This document shows, piece after piece, positions 1 through 9,275 of a stretch of 64,000 bases of DNA. Origin of the DNA: Hormiphora californensis (Eukaryota > Ctenophora > Tentaculata > Cydippida > Pleurobrachiidae); contig CM035358.1 of the NCBI GenBank assembly GCA_020137815.1, forward strand, positions 5,297,488-5,361,487, given 5' to 3'. A program made the position numbers and the translations under genes. A model generated the notes under the pieces. It ran no database searches and was not told the origin of the DNA. It saw nothing but the letters and a program-made list of their open reading frames with translations. Position 1 is the first letter of the stretch. Each line of letters opens with the position of its first letter.

Positions 1-20
1 TCTCTCTCTCTCTCTCTCTC
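1..20. repeat. (TC)n microsatellite at window edge
   Basis: Pure TC dinucleotide repeat running off the left edge. The same repeat recurs through the window, notably at 8921-8975, 9240-9290, 37664-37752, 39860-39917 and 41680-41782. Confidence 0.95.
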
Positions 21-813
21 TCCCTCTGTTCCTCTCTTTCTATTTTGACGTTACCTATCTGCCTATCTGGGTCTTGGTAAGTTCAATCATATATTGCAAA
101 ATTGGTTGTATTGCTACAGTTGTAGAGTAACTTCGGTGGTACCACACCAATATTTGCTGTTTCGTACGATTCTCTTCTTATGATCGTTGTTGTTTGCCAG
201 TCTAGTTTTACAATTTGATCCTGTTACTGTCCTTTTTCCTCCTTTGTTTCTTTTGTTTCACCATCGCTCTAGATGTTCAACAGATGTGATTAATCCATGA
301 TATATATCCATCACATATCCAACAAAGGAGAGTTCCGAAAAACAATTAATTTAAACACCGCGCTTCCAGCTGTGAACTACAGACTGAACACACATTCCAC
401 GAGCTTCTTTCTGTTCTCATTGCTTGTGAAAGGTAGATAATCGCTAGTCATTACCACTTTTATTGTGAGAGTAATTATCGTAGTGTTCAGTAATCATTGA
501 ATTCGTTGTAGTTTACTAAGAATAAGGATCGGTTGATTGCGTTTAAGTTGCATAGTTTTAGTTGCATAGTTTTAGTTGTGAACTTGGCTCCTTTTTCACA
601 TGCTACCATTTGTACGTTGTTCAATCACTTGCTACCAGTTGATGCCTTGTAGCAACCACTTAACAAAAACCAGTTAGCGGTTGTAATTTAGCGACCACTC
701 ATAACCTCTTGCTACTACATACTCTTGTGTGTTGTACCTTAGCAACCACCCACAAACAACCATCATCAGCTTGTGCTTTGTACCTTAGCAAGCAATCATC
801 ATCAGCGGACCAG
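21..813. other. No gene recognised
   Basis: I see no convincing exon here. There are short direct repeats (for example 'gcatagttttagtt' twice near 548-575, and 'gtaccttagcaa' twice near 734-790). It may hold the promoter and 5' UTR of the gene starting near 814. Confidence 0.5.
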
Positions 814-2046
814 ATGTTTCGGGTTCTAAACTTTGTAGTTAACACGTTAATTGGAGGAAGCGTGATACTGCTGGTGATATTCATTAGGCGTCACGGATGT
901 CACTCCTCGCTGTCGACCTGTACACTTTGCGGATTTTAGGTATGTTCAAGATTATTAAACCAAACAAGTGAGATGAATTTGTCCATACTACTACAACAGT
1001 ATTTCAGATGAATTAGAAGAGTAATTTAATACTTGAACTGGATTATAATTGATTTGGTTGCCTAATACCCGACCCTCTTTCACCTCACTCCAGTTAGAAC
1101 ATTATAATCTCTTCATGATACATCCCCAGATCGGCAACTTTACCAGCGTATGACCACCTAATTTCACCGAATGGTCTCGGTATCTGCTGTACTGGAGTGG
1201 TTATGGCACTTCTCTCCATCCTCTCCCTCCGAAGACATTGCTCCTACCGGGGATCTTGTCACGTTGCCAACTTGAAACCTTCCTTCTTTCTCCTCGTCAG
1301 GTCAGTAAACTAAAAATTTCTAACTAAAAAAACCTCTGCCTCACTTGGGTGTATTTTAGTTTAGTTTCACTTGTCAGGTTATATTATTAGTCTAATTCAT
1401 GCGTTTAACATACTTTTATTACCCAAATGTCACGGTTCATACAGTTACACTATTCATAGGTCATCCTCGAAAAATGATTATACTAAGTTCAACTCCTCCT
1501 GTTTTCAGCTACCTCTCAGCCCTGTTTGTAAGCTCTGCAATCCTCATAACAACACGGTTCGCGTATGGAAAACCCAGTCCCTCCTTCCTCTCAGTCTGTC
1601 TGAACGGTTCTCAATACGAGGGGGAAGATATCGTATCCTGTGAGGATGACACCGCCCTACTCGGTCATTGCTCCTCATTCTTCTCGCCCCATGCATCCCT
1701 CACATTCCTTACCGTTCCTTTCCTCTTCACCGCTCTGGATCTCCTTTTCCCCAGGAACCTCATTGCATCCTCCGTTGGTAAGGTGGGAGCTGTTTGTGCT
1801 GCGGTGTTTCTGAGTTTGGACACCGTCCAACGGAATCGTCATGATTTGGTTGATGTGGCTGTGGGAGGTTTGGTGGGTGTCGGGACGGCACTTTGGTCTC
1901 TTCGTAAGGTCTACGGACGCCTCACAACTCGGAGATTCACGGTGCTGGGTGATAGTGAGAAGAGTGGTTGTAAGAGGGTTGGGGATGTGGAGGATTTTAG
2001 GGTTCCTGATATAATTACCTCCCATCACCTTGACACCATGTTTTGA
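814..2046 (+). CDS. Phospholipid phosphatase (PAP2/LPP)-like membrane protein with degenerate active site
   Basis: Three exons are proposed: about 814-939, 1130-1300 and 1509-2046 (stop TGA at 2044-2046). Exons 2 and 3 join in frame (AG+C) and read as multi-pass membrane segments in the order of the animal LPP/PLPP family. The family motifs are at the right spacing but altered. The lysine motif reads RFAYGKPSP, where the family has K-x6-RP. The PSGH-type motif is SPHAS, keeping His but with Pro for Gly. The last motif is RNRHDLVD, keeping His and Asp but lacking the usual Ser-Arg. It may therefore be catalytically impaired, like the PLPPR relatives; this is inference. An ATG at 814 starts a good first membrane segment (MFRVLNFVVNTLIGG), but the end of exon 1 only joins exon 2 in the next frame, so there is a one-base discrepancy near 870-880. 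The fold is fairly sure; activity and exon 1 are not. Confidence 0.65.
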
Positions 2047-3116
2047 GGAGTCCCAATGGTATATGATCTGTGTCTCATCGATACAATGATTTGAACTTTC
2101 TCTATGGCGAAACGTTTTTACCCGTGTTGGCTACCGGTGCTAGCCACAAACTCCCATATTTCCCCATTAGCACATATTTTCAGTGTTTGCCTCTTATCGG
2201 TGTAATGGGGCATGTTTTACAATTGGTTTGACAGAAAGTAGTGGACATGAAGAATTGAAATTATTGGAAGGGTAAAGCTTTAAATCTTCCACATCACCCA
2301 CTTTATAAAGTTTACTATGGTGAACATGAAGCAAGCCAAGTTTTACAATGTACATTTCCTCCTCAATACACGTGGAAAAGTACACCTTCCATAAACTGTA
2401 CAATAGTGAGTGTTTTGATTTTTGTTGGACTTGGATCCCATGGAAGGCTCTTATCAGTCATCCCAGGAGTTTGCTAGTCGCCAAAAGAAAAGGTACTGTA
2501 AATATAAATGTATATTTTCAACGCCATAACGGACTGTCTCAAAGAGTATATTTACCGAAAACTGTTTTCCTCAGCATAAAGGACAAAAGAGGAATCTTAA
2601 GTTTAAATAACATCCCGGCACCGGTACTCGCCTTCACCTTGGTTTTCTTTGTGTGTTACCTTTATTTTAACATGTAGTAGAACTCTGGTAACCATGGCAA
2701 CAAGATGAACTGACTTTTTATTGTGTACTAAATTATTCAATAAACTAAATATTCTTTCTTACTGCTTATCGTCTGGTAAAGTGGTGTATGAAATTTGCAT
2801 TGATTCCGTATCTATTCCAGATGTTTCCCGATAAAAAGTCTGCAACACTTTCCTTACAAACAATATATCATTGCCCTTGCGTACCCCACTTTTATTACAT
2901 TACAAGAGCTATGAGCTATAAGAGAGCTATAAAGTTAATGTTTAATGTGGATTTGCTTCTTAACTCTCTCTCCCATTCTCTCCCCCTCCATCTCTCATTA
3001 TCTCCCCCTCAACCTCTCATCTCAGTGAGAGGACTTGGCAGCTTATTATAATATAGCATGCGCCCACTGTTCAGAATAACTCGCCATCTCGTTCTTGTGA
3101 TTTGCGTCTACGAAAG
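2047..3116. other. Intergenic
   Basis: No gene is supported. A 20-odd base stretch of the preceding last exon (around 1978-2000) recurs imperfectly in inverted orientation at about 2280-2303. From 2870 the sequence is homologous to the flanks upstream of the next two lectin copies (motif cgtaccccacttt plus a TC-rich block), so it is probably promoter and 5' UTR of the lectin array. Confidence 0.5.
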
Positions 3117-3617
3117 ATGTTTTTCGTTTTGTTCCTTTTTCTCGCATTTTGTGCGGGAGATCAACAAAAGTTGGAATTCCAATCTGGAGAAATTTCATCA
3201 GTGTTTAATGATCGATCACCTGGGTTCGCCTTTGATGGAGATCTGACAACTCTTACCCACTCGTTATGCAACGCGGAAGGAGATGAAATATGGATGAAAT
3301 TAACTTTCAGCCAACTTGCAGAGGTGACTAAACTGACCGTTTGGCCAACCCACTTGAATGAGCATAACAATAAGTTAAGGTTTGATGGTACCAAAGTCTA
3401 CGTACGGGCTCTTGGAGGAGAAGAACGGTATTGTGGTGCTGTCACCATTCCTTCAGAATATGATCAGACCAGTTCTGATATTATTTGTGAATCTCCTATC
3501 ATTGGAAATGAGGTGGTGTTCCGGCAGCAAAAGAAAGTTGAAAAAGAAGCTTGTATTCATCTGTTTGAAGTGGAAGCTTACGGTTCTGAAATAAGTATTG
3601 TAAAAAACGATAAATAG
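3117..3617 (+). CDS. Secreted F-type-lectin/F5-8C-like protein, copy 1
   Basis: A single-exon protein of 166 residues. It starts at the ATG at 3117, because upstream codons in the open frame are not ATG and the methionine begins a typical signal peptide (MFFVLFLFLAFCAG). The mature part reads as one jelly-roll domain of the F5/8 type C or F-type lectin kind. It has FAFDGDLTT near the start, then W and Cys residues, then 'VTKLTVWPTHLNE', 'KVYVRALGGEERYCG' and the family-like closing strand IHLFEVEAYGSE. F-type lectins usually bind fucose in innate recognition; binding here is inference and I cannot point to a complete His-Arg-Arg fucose site. It is the first of three tandem paralogues with shared 5' and 3' flanks. 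Confidence in the fold is moderate to good. Confidence 0.75.
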   Translation: MFFVLFLFLAFCAGDQQKLEFQSGEISSVFNDRSPGFAFDGDLTTLTHSLCNAEGDEIWMKLTFSQLAEVTKLTVWPTHLNEHNNKLRFDGTKVYVRALGGEERYCGAVTIPSEYDQTSSDIICESPIIGNEVVFRQQKKVEKEACIHLFEVEAYGSEISIVKNDK

Positions 3618-3695
3618 TAAAACGATAAATACGGTAAATTAAACCAAGTAAGTACCACTGTTTGTAAGATTGTTCGTTGTCCTCGTGTCCTTGTA

Positions 3696-4550
3696 CAGTC
3701 GGACCCCGATTTAGTGGCATCCTCGGGGGAAAAAATTCCTGCCACTAAATCGGGGTGCCGAGGTGAGCCATATTTGGCCCATATAAACCTATTTTATGCC
3801 CAAAATGCTATACTAAAACTAAAGACACCTCTAACTGCATATATGCAATATTCATGTATTGATGACATGATCATTTCTGATCAAGTAGAAATAACTAGAA
3901 AACTGTGAAATAATTTTTTCAAAAAAATTGGGAAACTTTCTAAGTTATACCGGCCCGTCCTTAGAATTGGTGCAGCTTACTGGATGTTCTGTCTAATTAG
4001 CGGGTTCGAAACGAACCGATACGTGATACCATGCCTAATTGGGGCACCCTAAGCGGGTGAGGAAGTATCAAAATTTCAAAATAAATTTTTCTCTCAAAAT
4101 TTATGGGGAGCACCGATCAAAGCATTGACAATCTAACTGTAAAATTTTGCAAAAAAGTTTTAAAATTGTTTAAAGGCATACCAGCCACGTCCGAATCCTA
4201 TTTCGAATTAGTGCATCTTATCGCACGTCCTACTTCTAATTAGACGGTTCGGAACGAATCGAAACGTGATCCCCATCGAATCGAAATTTTGACGCTTCGT
4301 GAACTTGTGATTCAATGGCCCCATGGGGATCACGTATCGGTTCGTTCCGAACCGTCTAATTAGCAGCAGGACATGCAATGAGTGAATGAGATTCACTGAT
4401 TCGAAACACGATTCGGACGTGGCTAGTGTTTCTTTGAAAAATTTTCAAAAAATTTCAAAAAAAATTCAAAAAAAAGTTTTGGGGGAAAAAAATCCTGTCA
4501 CTAAATCGGGGTGCCACTAAATCGGGGGCCACTAAATCGGGGTCCGACTG
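3696..4550. mobile_element. TA-flanked Tc1/mariner-pogo-like non-autonomous DNA transposon
   Basis: The termini are inverted repeats beginning CAGTCGGACCCCGATTTAG and ending with its complement, flanked by TA on both sides (3694-3695 and 4551-4552). The paralogous flanks of lectin copies 2 and 3 keep the empty site, a single TA in 'cttggTAttgattccg' (about 5971 and 7405), so the insertion and its TA duplication are seen directly. Internal sequence is AT-rich with its own inverted repeats (for example around 4240-4370) and no transposase. A 172-base relative lies at 40675-40846. Confidence 0.9.
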
Positions 4551-4558
4551 TATTGATG

Positions 4559-4617
4559 TTAACCTGCGGGCTGCATTGTTGAGTGCAGGGCTCAACAATG
4601 CTATAACACAGGTTAGC
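4559..4617. other. Conserved hairpin downstream of lectin copy 1
   Basis: A perfect 10-bp stem (CATTGTTGAG / CTCAACAATG, 4574-4583 with 4591-4600) with a TGCAGGG loop, enclosed by an outer pair (TTAACCTG / CAGGTTA). The same structure follows copy 2 (stem 5999-6008 / 6016-6025) and copy 3 (7433-7442 / 7450-7459). It could be a 3'-end structure or a buried short repeat; the function is unknown. Confidence 0.7.
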
Positions 4618-4683
4618 AGGGAATACATTACCTATTGTAAACTTGTCAGTAGAAACATAGATACAGATTTGTATCTCGATTAC

Positions 4684-4928
4684 GTTGATTATATTTTGCT
4701 AGGTACTGGTTCAAATACCTCGATATGTATACAGCTAGCAGTTGTACGACTATCCTTGCTGAGGCTGCAAAAGAGCGCACAAAGGACTTGGTGACGCGGT
4801 CACCCCTCCACTAGGGCCGCGCGAAGCGCGGCAACGAAGCTCGCGAACATAATAGGGGATGTCATCACCAAACAAAGGACTAGCATATCCTGTGATACAA
4901 GCACAAGGAGGGATTCTGTTGCAGTAAC
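4684..4928. mobile_element. Insertion of about 245 bp in the lectin 1-2 spacer
   Basis: The spacer downstream of lectin copy 2 reads straight through from 'ctcgattac' to 'acatgaccaagcc'. In the copy 1 spacer the same two sequences are separated by this segment. It has a GC-rich hairpin (CCGCGC-gaa-GCGCGG near 4818-4833) and no clear terminal repeats or target duplication. It could be an insertion here or a deletion in the other copy. Confidence 0.55.
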
Positions 4929-5352
4929 ACATGACCAAGCCTACAGTACGACAGTCATCATTAGATTCGTGCAGTTGATCCAAAGATCTTGAAAGTTGAA
5001 TGGCAGTCTAGCTTGGCAACCAAAGATCACGAATTCAATTGATATGTCGTGATCATGTCATATAAATTTGTTTAACACTTCTGTGCTATTATGAATGTAA
5101 CCCTTGCGTACCCCACTTTTTCTATAAACCAGGGAAATGAGAGAGAGAGCTATCTATGCTTGTAGATTTTAGATTGTGCTTTGCTATAAACTTCTCCCAT
5201 TCTCTCTCCCTCAATCTCTAATTTTATCCATCAGCTAGAGGATTGTATTGTTCATACAACAGCACAACTAGAGGACAGCTCTGAGCTTATCGCGTGTGTG
5301 CATTGTTCAGAATAACTCGCCATCTCGTTCTTGTGCTTTGCGTCTACGAAAG

Positions 5353-5859
5353 ATGTTTTTCGTTTTGTTTCTTTTTCTCGCATTTTGTGCGGGAGATCAA
5401 CAAAAGTTGGAATTCAAATCCGGAGAGATGTCATCAGTGCGTAATAATCGAGCACCTGCATTCGCCTTTGATGGAAATCTAACAACTCTTACCCACTTGT
5501 TATGCAACAACGGCGGAAAAGAAATATGGATGAGATTAACTCTCAGCGAACTTGCAGAGGTCACTAAACTCACCGTTTGGCCAACCCACTTGAATGAGCA
5601 TATCAATAAGTTAAGGCTTGATGGTACCAAAGTCTACGTACGGGCTCTTGGAGGAGAAGAACGGTATTGTGGCGTTGTCACCATCCCTACTGAATCTGGT
5701 CAGACCAGTTCTGATATTATTTGTCAACCTCCTGTCATTGGAAATGAGGTGGTGTTCCGGCTGCAAAAGAAAGCTGAAGAAATGGCGTGTATTCATCTGT
5801 TTGAAGTGGAAGCTTACGGCTCTGAAATAAGTAGTTCTGAAATAAATAGTAAGTACTAG
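5353..5859 (+). CDS. Secreted F-type-lectin/F5-8C-like protein, copy 2
   Basis: A single exon encoding 168 residues, in a duplicated unit that also carries the 5' TC-rich flank. The signal peptide matches copy 1 (MFFVLFLFLAFCAG). The domain has the same landmarks: FAFDGNLTT, VTKLTVWPTHLNE, the YCG segment and the terminal IHLFEVEAYGSE. Substitutions are scattered and the frame is open throughout, which suggests a functional paralogue. Relative to copy 1 the C-terminus differs (SSSEINSKY). Role as for copy 1; the ligand is unknown. Confidence 0.75.
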   Translation: MFFVLFLFLAFCAGDQQKLEFKSGEMSSVRNNRAPAFAFDGNLTTLTHLLCNNGGKEIWMRLTLSELAEVTKLTVWPTHLNEHINKLRLDGTKVYVRALGGEERYCGVVTIPTESGQTSSDIICQPPVIGNEVVFRLQKKAEEMACIHLFEVEAYGSEISSSEINSKY

Positions 5860-6161
5860 AGCTGTTGTAAGAATAGAAATAATTGAGTACATTGTAAGAA
5901 ACGAAAAATAATAAATTAAACCAAGTAAGTACCACTGTTTGTAAAATTGTTCGTTGTCCTCTTGTCTTGGTATTGATTCCGTGTTAACCTGCGGACTGCA
6001 TTGTTGAGTGCAGGGCTCAACAATGCTATAACACAGGTTAGCAGGGAATATGTTACCTATTGTAAACTTGTCAAAACATACCGAGATACAGATCTGTATC
6101 TCGATTACACATGACCAAGCCTACAGTACGACAGTCATCATTAGATTCGTGCAGTTGATCC

Positions 6162-6357
6162 ACACGGTGCACCAGAAGGATCGTCAACCCAAAGTTGAGC
6201 CCGCAAAACAAACTTTTGTTGGGGGTGACCCGGGAGGCCTTCCTGAATATCCCCACGGTGAGAAAAGTATATGTTTTCAGGTGAATTTTTTTTAAATCGA
6301 AAAAACTGGTTTTTGGTTCAAATTTGTGCATAACTTACTTGACTGCCCTTTGGATCC
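6162..6357. mobile_element. 196-bp insertion with GATCC duplication in the lectin 2-3 spacer
   Basis: The paralogous spacer after copy 1 has an uninterrupted 'gttgatccaaagatcttg'. Here GATCC occurs on both sides (6157-6161 and 6353-6357) of a segment absent from the other copy. This is a direct footprint of insertion with a 5-bp target duplication. I see no terminal inverted repeats and no coding capacity, so I do not assign a family. Confidence 0.75.
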
Positions 6358-6783
6358 AAAGATCTTGAAAATTGAATGGCAGTCTAGCTTGGCAACCAAA
6401 GATCATGAATTCAATTGATATGTCGTGATCATGTCATATCTTTGCTTGTGATCATGTCATATAAATGTGTTTTAACACTTCTGTGCTATTATGAGTGTAA
6501 CCCTTGCTTACCCCACTTTTTCTATAAACCAGGGAAATGAGAGAGAGAGCTAACTGTGCTTGTAGATTTTGGATTGTTCTTTGCTATAAACTTCTCCCAT
6601 TCTCTCTCCCTCAATCTCCCATTCTCTCTCCCTCAATCTCTCATTCTCTCCCTCTATCTCCCATTCTCTCTCCCTCAATCTCTAATTTTATCCATTAGCT
6701 AGAGGACAGCTCTACGCTTATCGCGTGTGTGCATTGTTCAGAATAACTCGCCATCTCGTTCTTGTGCTTTGCATCTACGAAAG

Positions 6784-7289
6784 ATGTTTTTCGTTTTGTT
6801 TCTGTTTCTTGCATGTTGTGCGGGAGATCAACAAAAGTTGGAATTCAAATCCGGAGAAATGTCATCGGTGCTTAATAATCTAGCACCTGGTTCGCCTTTG
6901 ATGGAAATCTGACAACTCTTACCCACTCTAAATGCAACAAGGGCGGAATAGAAATATGGATGAGATTGACTCTCAGCCAACTTGCAGAGGTGACTAAACT
7001 AACCGTTTGGCCAACCCACTTGAATGAGCATATCAATAAGTTAAGGTTTGATGGTACCAAAGTCTTCGTACGAGTTGAAGAAGGAGAAGAACGGTATTGT
7101 GGTGCTGTTGCCATGCCTTCAGAATCTGGTCAGACCAGTTCTGATATTATTTGTGAACCTCCTATCATTGGAAATGAGGTGGTGTTCCGGCTGCAGAAGG
7201 AAGCTGGAGAAATGGCGTGTATTCATCTGTTTGAAGTAGAAGCTTACGGTTCTGAAATAAGTAGTTCTGAAATAAATAGTAAGTACTAG
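6784..7289 (+). pseudogene. Lectin-like copy 3, broken by a one-base deletion
   Basis: The third tandem copy starts with the same signal peptide (MFFVLFLFLACCAG). Compared with copies 1 and 2, one base is missing at about 6889-6890, where 'cacctggttcgcc' stands for 'cacctgggttcgcc'. This shifts the frame and ends the protein after about 42 residues. The rest of the domain continues in the other frame to the stop at 7287-7289 and is otherwise well preserved (VTKLTVWPTHLNE, IHLFEVEAYGSE). This suggests a recent break or a sequencing error. No other disabling change is seen. Confidence 0.75.
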
Positions 7290-8481
7290 AGCTGTTGTAA
7301 GAATAAAAATAAGTAAGTATGTATATTGTAAGAAACGATAAATAATAAATAAAACCAAGTAAGTACCACTGTTTGTAAGATTGTTCGTTGTCCTCTTGTC
7401 CTGGTATTGATTCCGTGTTAACCTGCGGACTGCATTGTTGAGTGCAGGGCTCAACAATGCTATAACACAGGTTAGCACGGAATATATTACCTATTATAAA
7501 CTTGTCTGCAGAGAAATCTGTATCTGTATACTGTCGGTGCCATGAGATTCTCATTGATTCTCATTGATATGAGGGGCGTACCTCACCAGACTTCTTACCA
7601 CTTCTTGTTATAACTTTTGTCGAGTTATTATTATAACGAACGAATGTTCCGTAATTTTATCTACCGCTAAGGACTTACTCCTACGTTGTTGAGTATGAGG
7701 TTACTCAAAAATTGCTATTCCTATTCATGGGTCTGATAAACTGTTAGCCGATCAATCATATCTCTCTTACCAAGGTAAAGCTATAACTCGCTCTAAAGCT
7801 TATAGAATTCAATGTTGTTCTGAAGCATCATCTGTTCCCCCCCCCCAAAGAGAGAGAGAGCGAGAGAGAGAGAGAGAAAGAGAGCAGAGGGAGAGAAGAG
7901 CGAGATAGAGAGAGAGAGAGAAGAGAGAGAGAGCGAGAGAGAGAGAGAGAGAGAGAGATAGAGAGAGATGCTCGAGCGCGATAGATGCTAGCTCTCTTCT
8001 CTATCTCGCTCTCTATCTCTCTCTCTCTCTCCCTCGCTCTCCCCCCTCTCTCTCCCCCTCTCTCTCTCACTCTCCACACCCCAACAAAAAGCACCACACC
8101 CCAGTGCTCTCCCACTATTCTGTGCTAGACAACACACCTTCCTCGAGACAGGAAAATATCTCGAGCGAGAATCATCGCGAGCTTAGCTTAGGCAGGTCAG
8201 ACTTTATTGTTCAGCTCTCCCCCTTCGCTAGAAGCTTTTATAAAAGTGCTATCCCAGATTCTATTCCCGTCCAGGTCTCTCCATCGCTCTCTTTTCTTGC
8301 TCCTCTATATCTCCCTATCCCTCTCGATCTCTCATTCAAAGTCATGATACATCAGTCATTACCTTCGTTTGAAAGTTGAAACCAAAACTCAATGCCAAGC
8401 TACCTGATCACAAATAGCACTACATAACTGACAGATCCCAACCAAATATAATTGTAAATTTGATCCCACACGTTTCCTCAG
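7290..8481. repeat. Lectin 3' flank and GA/TC-rich low-complexity block
   Basis: The first 250 bases are the paralogous lectin 3' flank with the conserved hairpin. About 7836-7975 is (GA)n-rich and 7985-8080 is (TC)n-rich, so the pair could fold back on itself. I looked here for the 5' exons expected for the synaptojanin gene and found none. Confidence 0.7.
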
Positions 8482-8917
8482 ACCGGTATTGGCCGTTATT
8501 GATATCGAAGTTCGGAAGATAGACTTGGATAGGAAACTATCGCTTTACAATAAGGTGTTCGGTGGTATTGGACCTCCAAACCCTACCGTCTGTGTCAAGT
8601 AAGAAATATCACAATATCTGATTATTTTACCCCAAGAACCGACCGAACCAGACAAATACTGGTCCCTGATTGGCTGATAACCAGTCACGTGACCTAAATA
8701 ACGAGTTCTGATTGGTTGTTTACTTGTGTCGGTCGGTTTCTGGCTCCTGGTATCACTGGGGCTTTTCATGGTCCTTGTGAGACTAAGAACCAGGCCTGTT
8801 CGGGGCCTTGTACGAACTTCGTGCCCTTTCGCTGCTAGACTTCGTATCATTATTTCTTTGACGTGTATCCTACCTGAAAAAGTTGTAACAAACAAATTTA
8901 ACTTTCTGAGTTGTTAT

Positions 8918-8979
<62 letters not shown>

Positions 8980-9239
8980 TTTTTAACCCCTGTGTTCCCC
9001 TTCCTAGGTGCTCACCAATACCAGGGCGACCCATTGTAGATCTAGCCACTCTTGTGAAGGCTATCCTGGAAGAAATGAAGAAATTTGGGGAGATTTATCT
9101 TGTACGAGTACCGGAGGGAATCATTCACTTTACCTTCAAGCACAGTGCATCCGCTGTACACGCATTGCAGATGGATGAGAGAGAGGTAATAATCCTATCC
9201 GCGGTATCTGGTATCTTTTGCTAAGTTACATTATATATA

Positions 9240-9275
<36 letters not shown>

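Noticed and set aside
2194-2403. Minus-strand frame containing VGDVEDLKLY, similar to the C-terminus of the LPP-like protein
   Set aside because: It reflects a short imperfect inverted repeat of the last exon; there is no evidence of expression or further homology.
4750-4983. Minus-strand 77-codon frame in the lectin spacer
   Set aside because: It straddles an insertion boundary and has no recognisable content.
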